Source: Geotrypetes seraphini
Lineage: Eukaryota; Chordata; Amphibia; Gymnophiona; Dermophiidae
Length of the DNA: 64,000 nucleotides
Assembly (NCBI RefSeq): GCF_902459505.1
Contig: NC_047094.1
Location: forward strand, 64,997,006 to 65,061,005
Direction: 5' to 3'
Positions 34,147 through 44,388 of the stretch are shown here, in pieces. The stretch's first letter is position 1. Every line of letters starts with the position of its first letter. Under the pieces are notes generated by a model that was not told the origin of the DNA, did not search any database, and worked only from the letters and a program-made list of their open reading frames with translations. The position numbers and the translations under genes were made by a program.

Positions 34147-36357
34147 CAGGGTTAGGCCATTCCGGTCCTCGAGAGCCGGAACCAGGTCAGGTTTTCAGAA
34201 TATCCACAATGATAATGTATGAGATGGATGTGCATGCACTGCTTCCTTGAGATGCAAATCTAACTCATGCATATTTACCGTATTTTCTCGCATATAACGC
34301 GCGCGTTATACGTGGTTTTTACATACCGCGCATACCCTTGCGTGTTATACGCGTGAGCGCGTTGTACAATTTTTTTTTTACATAGTTCCCCCCCCGACGT
34401 CCGATTCACCCCCCCCCCCCCCGCAGGACCGCTTGCACCCCCACCCCGAAGGACCGCTCGCATGCACCCGCACCCCGAAGGACCACTCGCACGCACTCCC
34501 ACCCGCACCCGCACCCCCATCCTGAAGGACCGCTCGCACCCCCACAGCCTCCCGACCCCCCCCCATCATGTAGAAGCTCCTACTAGTCCTGCTGCTTCCT
34601 CTTGGCGGTCCAGACACCCGACATGATCGGGGCAAGAGGGAGCTCAAGCCCTCTTGCCCCCCCCCCCCCCGACTCCCCGACACGATCAGGGCAAAAGGGA
34701 GCCCAAGCCCTCCTGCACCGCCGACTCCCCAACTTCCCGACAATATCGGGCCAGGAGGGAGCCCAAGTCCTCCTGGCCCTGGCGACCCCCCCCGTCTGTC
34801 TGGCCACGGCGACCCCCTACCCCCACCCTGCACTACATTACGGGCAGGAGGGATCCCAGGCCCTCCTGCCCTTGACGCAAATCCCCCTCCTCCCAACGAC
34901 CGCCCCCCCCAAGAACCTCCGACCCCCCCCCAGCCGACCCGCGACCCCCCTGGCCGACCCCCACGACACCCCCACACCCCTTCCCCATACCTTTGTGTAG
35001 TTGGCCAGACAGACGGGAGTCAAACTCACCTGTCCGGCAGGCAGCCAACGACGGAATGAGGCCGGATTGACCCATCCGTCCCAAAGCTCTGCCTACTGGT
35101 GGGGCCTAAGGCGCCTGGGCCAATCAGAATAGGCCCGGGAGCCTTAGGTCCCACCTGGGGGCGGGGCCTGAGGCACATGGGCCCAACCCGACCATGTACC
35201 CAAGGCCCCGCCCCCAGGACGGACCTAAGGCTCCCGGGCCTATTCTGATTGGCCCAGGCCCCTTAGGCCCCACCAGTAGGCGGAGCTTTGGGACGGATGG
35301 GCCAATCCGGCCTCATTCCGTCGTTGGCTGCCTGCCGGACAGGCGGGTTTGGCTCCCATCTGTCCGGCCAACTACACAAAGGTACGGGGAAGGAGAGTGG
35401 GGGGTGTCGTGGGGGTCGGCCAGGGGGGTCGTGGGTCGGCTGGGGGGGCGGTCGGAGGTTCTTGGGGGGGCGGTCGTTGGGGGGAGGGGGATTTGCGTCG
35501 AGGGCAGGAGGGCCTGGGATCCCTCCTGCCCGTAATGTAGTGCGGGGTGGGAGTAGGGGGTCGCCGTGGCCAGGAGGGTTTGGGCTCCCTCCTGGCCTGA
35601 ACAACTAGCGGGGGGGGGGTCGCCAGGGCCAGGAGGACTTGGGCTCCCTCCTGGCCTGATATTGTCGGGGAGTTGGGGAGTCGGCGGGGCAAGAGGGCTT
35701 GGGCTCCCTTTTGCCCCGATCGTGTCGGGGAGTGGGGGGGGCAAGAGGGCTTGAGCTCCCTCTTGCCCCGATCGTGTTGGGGGTGCCGCGGTTGGCTGGG
35801 GCAAGAGGGCTTGAGCTCCCTCTTGCCCCAATCGTGTCGGGGAGTCGGGACCGCGAAGAGGAAGCAGCAGGACACCAGTAGGAGCTTCTACATGATGGGG
35901 GGATCGGGAGGCTGTGGGGGTGCGAGCAGTCCTTCAGGGTGGGGGTGCGGGTGCGGGTGGGAGTGCGTGCAAGCGGTCCTTCGGGGTGGGGGTGCGGGTG
36001 CGTGCAAGTGGTCCTTCGGGGTGGGGGTGCGAGCGGTCCTGTGGGGGGGGGTGAATCGTACGTCGGGGGGGCATCAGGCTTTCAGGGTGGGGACAGGACT
36101 TCAAGGGGGAGAGGAGAGTCGGGGCGGGCGAAAGGAGAGTCGGGGTGGCCAGAGGAGAGTCGGGGTGGGCGAAAGGAGAGTCGGGCAGCATGCGCGGTAT
36201 ATAAAAATTTCTGTACATAAATTTGTGTTTTTCGCGCGCTATACCCGTGTGCGCGTTTTACACGGGTGCGCGTTATCTACGTGAAAATACGGTATTGTGG
36301 ATATCCTGAAAACCTGACCTGGCTCCGGCTCTCGAGGACCGGAATTACCTACCCCTG
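34147..36357. mobile_element. palindromic hAT-type MITE carrying a large foldback
   Basis: The outer ends cagggttaggcc and ggaattacctacccctg are inverted and related to the copies at 14790 and 55671 ('ggtcctcgagagccgga'). The target duplication acctagta is exact (34139-34146 and 36358-36365). The MITE is split near its centre by the foldback at 34279-36296. Confidence 0.85.
34279..36296. mobile_element. 2-kb GC-rich foldback DNA element
   Basis: The ends accgtattttctcgcatata and gtgaaaatacggt are inverted. Nearly the whole element is one inverted repeat with its centre near 35190, where 'cctaaggctcccgggcctat' meets its complement. The right arm is about 200 bp longer, owing to extra tandem units containing 'cttgagctccctcttgcccc' (about 35690-35850). 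CpG-rich 'cgcgcgttatacg' motifs lie at both ends. Long open frames on both strands follow from base composition and are not genes. The superfamily is unknown; the target duplication may be TA or ATT. Confidence 0.8.
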
Positions 36358-37070
36358 ACCTAGTACATCCATAATTTTTAGACATTACAGCAATAAATAG
36401 GCCATACTTTAAAATGCATTCTTAAGAAAGTAGCATAAACCATTTTTCATTTTTTATAAAAGTCTCTAAAAATAGGGTTGTAATAAGCACCTTTTTAAAT
36501 TTTTGAATATCAGAATTTACCCTGAGTGATTTTGGCACACATTGTACTGCAGACCTTCAAACTACAGCAATCAAAGAAAACACAGATCCTCAGAATAGAG
36601 CCTATGCAATAAATCCATCAAGAATGGATTCTCCGTATCAATAGTATAACATTCATAGAAAGAAACCCTCAAATTACAGAATTTAAAGTATCCCAAAGTC
36701 ACAGAAAGCACAGTTACTTACCGTAACAGGTGTTATCCAGGGACAGCAGGCAGATATTCTTAACGCATGGGTGACGTCACCGACGGAACCCCGGTACGGA
36801 CACTTTTAACTAGAAAGTTCTAGTTGGCCGCACCGCGCATGCGCGAGTGCCTTCCCGCCCGACGGAGGAGTGCATGGTCCCCAGTTAAGATAAGCCAGCT
36901 AAGAAGCCAACCCGGGGAGGTGGGTGGGAAGTAAGAATATCTGCCTGCTGTCCCTGGATAACACCTGTTACGGTAAGTAACTGTGCTTTATCCCAGGACA
37001 AGCAGGCAGCATATTCTTAATGCATGGGTGACCTCTAAGCTAACAGAGAGGGAGGAGGGATGGTTGGCCA

Positions 37071-39956
37071 TTAGGAAAATAAATTATGTAACACAGATTG
37101 GCCGAAGTGTCCATCCCGTCTGGAGAAGGCATCCAGATAGTAGTGAGTAGTGAACGTGTGAACTGAGGACCAAGTGGCAGCCTTGCAGATTTCCTCGATG
37201 GGCGTGGAACGGAGGAAAGCCACAGAAGCAGCCATAGCTCTGACCTTGTGAGCCGTGACAGCACCTTCCAGTGAGAGACCGGCCCGATCATAACAGGACG
37301 CAATGCAGGCAGCAAGCCAATTGGAAAGCGTCCGTTTAGAGACAGGGCGACCTAGACGGTTAGGGTCGAAGGATAAAAAGAGCTGAGGGGACGAGCGGTG
37401 AGCCCTGGTACGGTGAAGGTAGTATGCAAGGGCACGCTTACAGTCCAGCGTGTGTAACGCCTGTTCCCCAGGATGAGAATGTGGCTTAGGGAAAAAGACA
37501 AGCAACACAATGGATTGGTTGAGGTGGAAGTCCAAGACCACCTTGGGAAGGAATTTAGGATGGGTACGCAGAACCACCTTGTCATGGTGAAAAACAGTGA
37601 AAGGTGGGTTGGCAACCAGTGCATGCAGCTCACTAACCCTCCTGGCAGAGGTGATGGCAATGAGGAAAAGCACCTTCCATGTCAGAAATTTGAGTGAAGT
37701 AGTGGCAAGAGGCTCAAACGGAGGTTTCATGAGGGCTGATAAAACCACATTCAGGTCCCAGACGACTGGAGGAGGCTTCAGAGGTGGTTTGACATTGAAG
37801 AGGCCTCTCATGAACCGGGAAACCAGGGGATGAGCCGTAAGCGGTTTTCCGAGGATAGGCTCATGAAACGCAGTGATGGCACTGAGGTGGACTCTGATTG
37901 AGGTGGACTTGAGGCCAGCATCGGATAGAGAGAGCAAATAATCCAGTACAGTTTCCACCGCCAATGAGGTGGGATCGTTGTGATGCAGCAGACACCAAGA
38001 GGAGAACCTGGTCCACTTCTGATGGTAACATTGCAGGGTGGCCGGTTTCCTGGAGGCATCCAAAATGCGACGGACAGGCTGAGACAGATTCTCTGGAGAG
38101 GTCAGCCCGAGAGAAACCAAGCTGTCAGGTGGAGCGAGGACAGATTGGGATGTAGTAGAGACTGATGCTGCTGAATAAATAGAGTAGGAAACACAGGAAG
38201 AGGAATGGGCTCCCTGGAGCTGAGCTGGAGCAGGAGGGAGAATCAGTGTTGGTGAGGCCATCGAGGAGCAATGAGAATCACGGTGGCTCTGTCCCTGCGG
38301 AGTTTGAATAACGTCCGCAACATCAGAGGCAGTGGAGGAAAGGCATAGAGGAACCGATCCGTCCAGTCGAGCAGGAATGCATCCGGGGCCAGACGATGAG
38401 GAGAGAAGAGTCTGGAACAGAACTGGGGCAGCTGATGGTTGTGAGGAGCTGCAAAGAGGTCCACCTGAGGAGTGCCCCAGCAAGCAAAGATGGAGCGGAG
38501 TGTGCGAGGATCCAGAGTCCACTCGTGAGGATGAAGGATGCGGCTGAGATTGTCGGCCAGGGAGTTCTGTTCGCCCTGGATATAGACAGCCTTGAGGAAG
38601 AGACTGTGGGCCATGGCTCAGGTGCAGATGCGGATGGCCTCCTGACAGAGGAGGGGAGATCCGGTGCCGCCTTGCTTGTTTATGTAATACATGGCGACTT
38701 GGTTGTCTGTGCACAGGAGAAGAACCTGAGGGTAGAGAAGGTGCTGGAAGGCCTTGAGAGCATAGAACATGGCCCTGAGTTCCAGGAAGTTGATGTGATG
38801 CTGACGTTCCTGATGGGTCCAGAGTCCCTGGGTGCGAAGATCTCCCAGGTGAGCTCCCCAGGCATCTGTGGTTATGGTCATGGAGTGAGGGGGTAGATGA
38901 AAGAGTAGACCCCTGGAAAGATTTGAGGAGTTCAACCACCAGTGAAGAGATTGCTGAAGAGACGATGTCACAGAGATGGGATGAGAAAGAGCATCCGTGG
39001 TCTGTGACCATTGGTTGGCCAGCGTCCATTGAGGTGTCCTGAGGTGGAGTCACGCCAGAGGAAGCACATGGACCGTCGAGGCCATGTGGCCCAGGAGGAC
39101 CATCATTTGCCGAGCTGGAATGGAGCGACGAAGGAGCACCTGACGGCAGAGGTGGAGCAGGGTCCGTTGGCGGTCTGAGGGGAGAAACGCCCTCATCAGA
39201 GTGGTGTCGAGGACGGCTCCAATAAACTGAAGTCGCTGTGTGGGAAGCAGATGCGACTTGGGGTAGTTGATCTCGAACCCCAGGAGGTGGAGGAAGGAGA
39301 TGGTGTGCTGAGTGGCTTGTAGCACAAGAGGAGACGTAGGTGCTTTCACTAACCAATCGTCCAAGTAGGGGAACACCTGGAGGTTGTGGGACCTGAGAAA
39401 GGCCGCCACCACAATGAGGCACTTGGTGAACACCCTGGGCGATGATGCGAGGCCAAAGGGTAGCACTTTGTACTGATAGTGACGGTGCTGTACCTGAAAT
39501 CGAAGGTAGCGATGTGAAGTCAGATGGATTGGAATGTGAGTGTAGGCCTCTTTGAGGTCTAGGGAACATAGCCAGTCGTGTTGAGAGAGAAGAGGGTAAA
39601 GCGTGGCAAGGGAGAGCATTCTGGACTTTTCCTTGACCAGACACTTGTTGAGGTCCCGGAGATCGAGGATGGGACGGAGGTCTCCTGTCTTCTTGGGAAC
39701 CAGGAATCCCAGACCCCTTTGGGCTGGGGGTACCTCTTCGATGGCATTGAGAAGAAGGAGGGATTAGACCTCCCTCAGGATGAGAAGGGATTGGGAGGAG
39801 TGAGAAACAGACTCTATGGGAGAATTGTCTGGTGGAAGAGTCTGGAAGTTTAGAGAGTAGCCGAATGATGTTGAGGACCCACAGGTCTGATGTGATGACC
39901 TCCCAACGGCTGAGGAAGAGTTGAAGGCGTCCTCTGATCGGTTGAGGAAGAGGCAA
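37071..39956 (-). CDS. DIRS RT/RNase H/tyrosine recombinase region (fossil)
   Basis: Domain order on the minus strand: reverse transcriptase near 39620-39050 with the PYLDDW catalytic box; RNase H near 38970-38600 with TDAWGAHLGD and TDNQVA; tyrosine recombinase near 38000-37080 with the Arg motif SARRVSELHAL, an HKVR His-x-x-Arg box and a candidate Tyr in HYYLD. The recombinase in place of an integrase is what defines DIRS. The long frame through this interval is open, but not all domains lie in it, so the region is not one intact protein. Confidence 0.85.
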   Translation of the reverse strand: MPLPQPIRGRLQLFLSRWEVITSDLWVLNIIRLLSKLPDSSTRQFSHRVCFSLLPIPSHPEGGLIPPSSQCHRRGTPSPKGSGIPGSQEDRRPPSHPRSPGPQQVSGQGKVQNALPCHALPSSLSTRLAMFPRPQRGLHSHSNPSDFTSLPSISGTAPSLSVQSATLWPRIIAQGVHQVPHCGGGLSQVPQPPGVPLLGRLVSESTYVSSCATSHSAHHLLPPPPGVRDQLPQVASASHTATSVYWSRPRHHSDEGVSPLRPPTDPAPPLPSGAPSSLHSSSANDGPPGPHGLDGPCASSGVTPPQDTSMDAGQPMVTDHGCSFSSHLCDIVSSAISSLVVELLKSFQGSTLSSTPSLHDHNHRCLGSSPGRSSHPGTLDPSGTSASHQLPGTQGHVLCSQGLPAPSLPSGSSPVHRQPSRHVLHKQARRHRISPPLSGGHPHLHLSHGPQSLPQGCLYPGRTELPGRQSQPHPSSSRVDSGSSHTPLHLCLLGHSSGGPLCSSSQPSAAPVLFQTLLSSSSGPGCIPARLDGSVPLCLSSTASDVADVIQTPQGQSHRDSHCSSMASPTLILPPAPAQLQGAHSSSCVSYSIYSAASVSTTSQSVLAPPDSLVSLGLTSPENLSQPVRRILDASRKPATLQCYHQKWTRFSSWCLLHHNDPTSLAVETVLDYLLSLSDAGLKSTSIRVHLSAITAFHEPILGKPLTAHPLVSRFMRGLFNVKPPLKPPPVVWDLNVVLSALMKPPFEPLATTSLKFLTWKVLFLIAITSARRVSELHALVANPPFTVFHHDKVVLRTHPKFLPKVVLDFHLNQSIVLLVFFPKPHSHPGEQALHTLDCKRALAYYLHRTRAHRSSPQLFLSFDPNRLGRPVSKRTLSNWLAACIASCYDRAGLSLEGAVTAHKVRAMAASVAFLRSTPIEEICKAATWSSVHTFTTHYYLDAFSRRDGHFGQSVLHNLFS

Positions 39957-39993
39957 TGATGGTGGGAGACTGGCTATGCCCTGGAGAAAGGAG

Positions 39994-42048
39994 TCAAAAG
40001 GGCTGAGATGGCTTTGACGGAGGGAGAGGCTTGGCAGGTTGGTGAGACTGTGAGCGAGCCTGAGTTTGATGCTGTTGCCGAGGTCGGCGAGGCTGTTGTT
40101 GAGGCGGGTTGAGAGGTCTGGTCGAGAACCTGCGTTGGTAGGAAGACTGCTGTCTGTAGGGGCGAGCAGGTGGAGTCTTCTTCTTAGGTTTTATCAGAGT
40201 ATCCCACCTGGTCTCGTGCGCCGAGAGTTTCTGGGTGGTTGAGTCCAGGGACTCCCCGAAGAGTTCATCACCAAGACAAGGTGCGTTAGCCAGGCGGTCT
40301 TGGTGATTAATGTCGAGGTCAGAAACTTTCAGCCAGGCCAGGCGCCTCATGGCCACAGCCATGGCAGATGCTCGAGAGGTTAACTCAAAAGAGTCATAAA
40401 TGGAGCGTACCATGAATTTCCGGAGTTGGAGTAGACTGGAAATTTGTTGTTGAAAAACAGGAACCTTATGTTCAGGGATGTATTTTTGTAAGGAGGAGAG
40501 TTGTTGCACCAGATGCTTCATGTAGAAAGAGAAGTGGAAGGTGTAATTATTAGCCCTGTTGGCAAGCATTGAATTTTGATAAAGGCGCTTGCCAAATTTA
40601 TCCATCGTTCTGCCCTCTCTGCCAGGAGGGGTGGAGGCATAAACACTGGAGCCCTGGGTTTTCTTTAAGGTGGACTCCACTAGAAGAGATTCATGGGGTA
40701 GTTGAGGTTTGTCGAACCCCGGGATAGGGATGACCCTGTACAAACTATCCAGTTTTCGAGGGGCTCCCGATACCGTGAGAGGGTTTTCCCAATTTTTGTA
40801 AAAAGTTTCCAATAAGATGTCGTGGACGGGTAACTTTAAAAATTCTTTGGGGGGTTGTTCGAAGTCTAAGGCGTCGAGAAAAGCCTGGGACTTCTTAGAG
40901 TCGGATTCCAATGGGATAGAAAGAGCCGCCGACATCTCCCTCAGAAATTTAGTGAATGAGGACTGTTCAGGTTTGGAACCGGTATTGACCATCGAGGGTT
41001 CCTCATCCGTTGATGAAGCCTCATCATCGGTACCGGGTGGGGATTCTTCCCATAAGTCCGGGTCCCTGACGTCGGTGTGAGCAGGACGGGACGGTGGTGT
41101 GGATGGCTCAGCGTGGCGAGTCTTAGAGAGAGATTTGCCAGAGCGCATCGAGACGGTACCAGGGGAGGAAGACCGGTGCCGGTCCTGGTCTCGGGGGGAC
41201 CGGTGTCGGTCTTGATGTCGGGGAGGGTCGGCATCAGAGCGTGGTTGCAAGGGAGGATTGAGTGGTTCAGCTGCGAGCACCGGCATGGACGTGTTCAACG
41301 GTACCGATGGGGTCAACACCGGTGGTATGGTGCGAGGCTCGGGCCGGTCCGGTACCGGAAGGAGTGGGGCCAACATTGCTGGCAACAGATGTTGGAGTTG
41401 CTGCTGTAGTTGCTCCTGCAATTGGCTTTGGAGTATGGCCGCAATGCGGTCGTTCAGGGGAGGCACCGGTACCGCTTTTTTCTTTTTCCGTATCATAGGT
41501 GCCGCTCCATGCCCCGGCGATGAGGAGGCCGATGACGAGGCACTCACCGAAATCGGGGCGGAGCGTTTGCGGGGCCGGCGTGATGTCAGGAGGACCGGCG
41601 TCGCCGCTGTGGCAGGAGGGCGCTCAAGGGAAGTGGAAGGCTTCTTAGCCGGCTTACCTGGTGCTAGCGACCCCGAGGAAGGATCAGGCGTCGTCGAAGA
41701 AGTCGGTGCCGACTTTTGCAGTGCCGTCGACGGCGCGGCCGATTCCATGGCAGATCCGGTACCGAAAAGGATATTCTGTTGGATCTGTCTATTTTTTAAT
41801 GTACGTTTTTTAAGAGTAGCACAGCGGGTGCAGGTGTCAGCCCGATGCTCTGGACCCAGGCACTGTAGGAACCAATTGTGCGGGTCAGTGAGAGAGATCG
41901 GGCGTGCACACCTCTGGCACTTCTTAAAGCCTGGCTGAGGGGGCATGAAGGGAAACACGGCCTCCGCAAAATCAAAACCGGAGGCCTGTATGGTGGCAAC
42001 AGGCCCCGCCGGGGCCGGCCTGAAAAATAAAGAAAAAAGAAGAAGCAA
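39994..42048 (-). CDS. DIRS gag-like protein (fossil)
   Basis: An open frame of about 684 residues. The N-terminal part has a Cys-rich motif (CQRCARP, CLGPEH, CTRC), then a long Pro/Ser/Arg-rich linker, an acidic stretch (GTDDEASSTDEE) and a structured region with 'FYKNWENPLTV', MDKFGKRLYQ and LAWLKVSDLD. The same blocks occur in the copy at 23.6-29.8 kb. By position it is the DIRS gag counterpart. Confidence 0.82.
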   Translation of the reverse strand: MLLLFSLFFRPAPAGPVATIQASGFDFAEAVFPFMPPQPGFKKCQRCARPISLTDPHNWFLQCLGPEHRADTCTRCATLKKRTLKNRQIQQNILFGTGSAMESAAPSTALQKSAPTSSTTPDPSSGSLAPGKPAKKPSTSLERPPATAATPVLLTSRRPRKRSAPISVSASSSASSSPGHGAAPMIRKKKKAVPVPPLNDRIAAILQSQLQEQLQQQLQHLLPAMLAPLLPVPDRPEPRTIPPVLTPSVPLNTSMPVLAAEPLNPPLQPRSDADPPRHQDRHRSPRDQDRHRSSSPGTVSMRSGKSLSKTRHAEPSTPPSRPAHTDVRDPDLWEESPPGTDDEASSTDEEPSMVNTGSKPEQSSFTKFLREMSAALSIPLESDSKKSQAFLDALDFEQPPKEFLKLPVHDILLETFYKNWENPLTVSGAPRKLDSLYRVIPIPGFDKPQLPHESLLVESTLKKTQGSSVYASTPPGREGRTMDKFGKRLYQNSMLANRANNYTFHFSFYMKHLVQQLSSLQKYIPEHKVPVFQQQISSLLQLRKFMVRSIYDSFELTSRASAMAVAMRRLAWLKVSDLDINHQDRLANAPCLGDELFGESLDSTTQKLSAHETRWDTLIKPKKKTPPARPYRQQSSYQRRFSTRPLNPPQQQPRRPRQQHQTQARSQSHQPAKPLPPSKPSQPF

Positions 42049-42515
42049 AGTTTATTTGTGTTTTTTTTTTTAACAGAAAAGACACCCGAAGGGAAAAAGA
42101 ACAAAAAAGAAGAAAATTTTGCGAGCGGGAAGGCAAAAATCAGATTTTTCAACAGCCGTTGAAAACACATGCGTCTTCTTCGCTCCGCGGAAACGAAGAA
42201 ACTGGGGACCACGCACTCCTCTGTCGGGCGGGAAGGCACTTGCGCATGTGCGGTGCGGCCAACTAGAACTTTCTAGTTAAAAGTGTCCGTACCGGGGCTC
42301 CGTCGGTGACGTCACCCATGCGTTAAGAATATGCTGCTTGCTTGTCCTGGGATAATATAGCATACACATAAACAAAGTCAGTAATCCAGAAAGGAACAAT
42401 TTTTGAGGCTGAGGCCATGAACTGGAGTCAAAGGTTCAGAGGACACAAATAGTCAGGAGCCTTGCTCACGGGATGTGTACCTGCTGCCATGGTGTTACAA
42501 ATGACAGGTCCTTAC

Positions 42516-42631
42516 CTGTGATAGGACAATACACCTTCAGCACAAAGGGTTCACGACTGAAGACATCAGTCCCTGAGTACCCGTGATTATCGTGGTAATG
42601 GTAATATTCTTTTATCTCCACCATTTCTGTC
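42516..42631 (-). CDS. DNASE1L2: DNase I family gene, exon with DVFSREPF
   Basis: After acceptor ctacag the exon completes a Lys and encodes TEMVEIKEYYHYHDNHGYSG then TDVFSREPFVLKVYCPIT. The donor is gtaagg, phase 1. It is 116 bp. FSREPF carries the conserved Arg of the family active-site surface. The DNASE1-type CxxC loop is absent, as in DNASE1L2 and L3. Confidence 0.93.
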
Positions 42632-43149
42632 CTGTAGTGGAGAGGAATCAAATTTACTTCAGTAACATATCTTTGGCAACTTTTGCTTTCTATAGAGTGC
42701 AAACCAAACACCCAGCTTGACAGCACTCAGCACTACCACCGAGTCATTGAGTCTTCCAGCAGTATTGTTGGTTGAAACCACAGCTTTGTTTGAGCCACAG
42801 CTTTAAAGATAATCCGGAGCTGTGTTGAGAGGCATGACTAGTAAAACTAATGAATTATACCAACTTTTTGGAGGGTCCTGACTGAAGACCCTAGAGGTTG
42901 GGACAGATCAAAACGACTTTTGCAACCAACCCATGCAATTAACCTCTGCTGAGTGCAATAATAGAACTTATTTACCAGTTTGGACTGAACCTTGTATAAT
43001 GACCCTGATCTGAGATAAAGGTATTGACCCTAGAATTCTGTGGGTTAGCATTATTTTGATCAGATCTTAGAGTTACTATGTAGACTGGACACTGTTGGAG
43101 GGCCTTGTTTTTCATTGCATCAGAAAGGCTCGTCTGAGGCTGATTTAGT

Positions 43150-43390
43150 TACACTGTTTGAGAGCTGATACCTAGGGTGACCAGGTTACCCATTCCAGAA
43201 GGGAGACTTTATGGCCAGTCCTGGTTTAAAAATTACATCTCAAAGCACTGTAGTATTTGTAGTATTTGTAGTCCATGATTCTATCTATTGAAATCAGTGT
43301 TGCAGGTCCCATAATGCACCAGGATGAGGTTGGCAGAAAGCCAGGACTGACGAAAAAAATCTCCCTTCTGGAATCTGTAACTGTAAATTT
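43150..43390. mobile_element. foldback MITE, class unknown
   Basis: 'ccagaagggagac' and 'ggccagtcctgg' on the left are mirrored by 'ccaggactgacg' and 'atctcccttctgg' on the right. A short 'gtagtatttgtagtatttgt' tandem lies inside. Non-coding. Confidence 0.6.
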
Positions 43391-43968
43391 TTTGTGTTTT
43401 CTGTGAACAGAGCGTGTTCTATATCAAAATCTGATTGCATACTAATTTGTAAAAGTACGTCTACTTCACAATGAAGCAAGCTCCTATGACACAGCAATTG
43501 TACTGAAGTCATTATTTTTGGGGTTAAAGCTAGGAGTCTACTTTGCTATAGCCTCTTGGATAGAGCAGAAATGTGTCATAATCCAAGAAAAGGGACCAAG
43601 TCTTAGAAATTGAGTTATTCAGCTGACTAAGTAATCCAGAAGATGCTGATTCAAATACAACAAACCACATCTTTCTATCATTTCATTTGCCAGAGATATA
43701 CTGTTTCAATTAACAATATAATTCAACAATTGAAGATTCAAAATTGCAAGAAAAATTAAAGTTTGACAACAGTTTATTAATGCAAATATCAATTGTTAGT
43801 TTTTAAATTTGGTTTACTGGAAATTTTGATCGCCAAAATACAGAAACAACTGGTTTTAGTCATATGGGTTACAAAATGTTATAATTTTTATAAGTAATAT
43901 CAGAGTCTGATTTAAAATTGATAAAGGTACCAAATTTTAGTAAAATAATTTAAACCTAATTTTGGGCT
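43391..43968. other. no recognisable feature (intronic)
   Basis: A/T-rich intron sequence. I see no gene or repeat end. Confidence 0.5.
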
Positions 43969-44052
43969 CCTTTTTTGAAGCCACGCTAGAGGTTTTTAGT
44001 GTGGGCCAGCATGCTGAATTCTCTGATGCTGCTCCGACGCTCATAGGAATTA
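43969..44052. repeat. half copy of the Harbinger-like MITE
   Basis: It has the left terminus gggctcctttttt and the core 'gctgctccgacgctcatagg', then stops. The second arm is missing. Confidence 0.6.
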
Positions 44053-44388
44053 AGAACATGGCTAGAGCATGACAACCCAAATTATATTATTATTGGGCTA
44101 GGGTTTAGGTTTAGGCTTGTTTTGCAAATGATCAGGAAACAAATTCCCCTGTACACTCTGTACCAATCAGTTGGTAATAGAAGGTCACACAGTTCATGGG
44201 TTCTAGTGTGCTATCTGCACCTGGTTTTCACTTAGGCCCACACTACTGGGTAATGTAGCCTCTGTTTTCATTAACAACATTTAGAAACATAGAAACATAG
44301 AAGATGACAGCAGAAAAGGGCTACAGCCCATCAAGTCTGCCCACTCTGCTTACCCACCCCCTGTCTATGCCCTAATGACCCAATTTCC

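Larger units (their letters stand above)
36711..42352 (-). mobile_element. DIRS-like retrotransposon, best preserved copy (fossil)
   Basis: Inverted terminal repeats at about 36720-36885 and 42205-42352 share 'ggtgacgtcacc' and 'ctagaaagttctagtt'. The internal segment near 36985-37030 ('cccaggacaagcaggcagca') repeats, inverted, the outer edge of the right end: this is the internal complementary region used by DIRS elements. On the minus strand a gag-like frame is followed by RT, RNase H and tyrosine recombinase sequence. It looks almost complete, with about two or three breaks. It lies in the second visible intron of the DNase gene. Confidence 0.9.

Noticed and set aside
34378-36284. Overlapping long Pro/Gly/Arg-rich open frames on both strands
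   Set aside because: They lie in a GC-rich inverted repeat with few A/T-rich stops. They occur in several frames and mirror each other, so they reflect composition, not genes.
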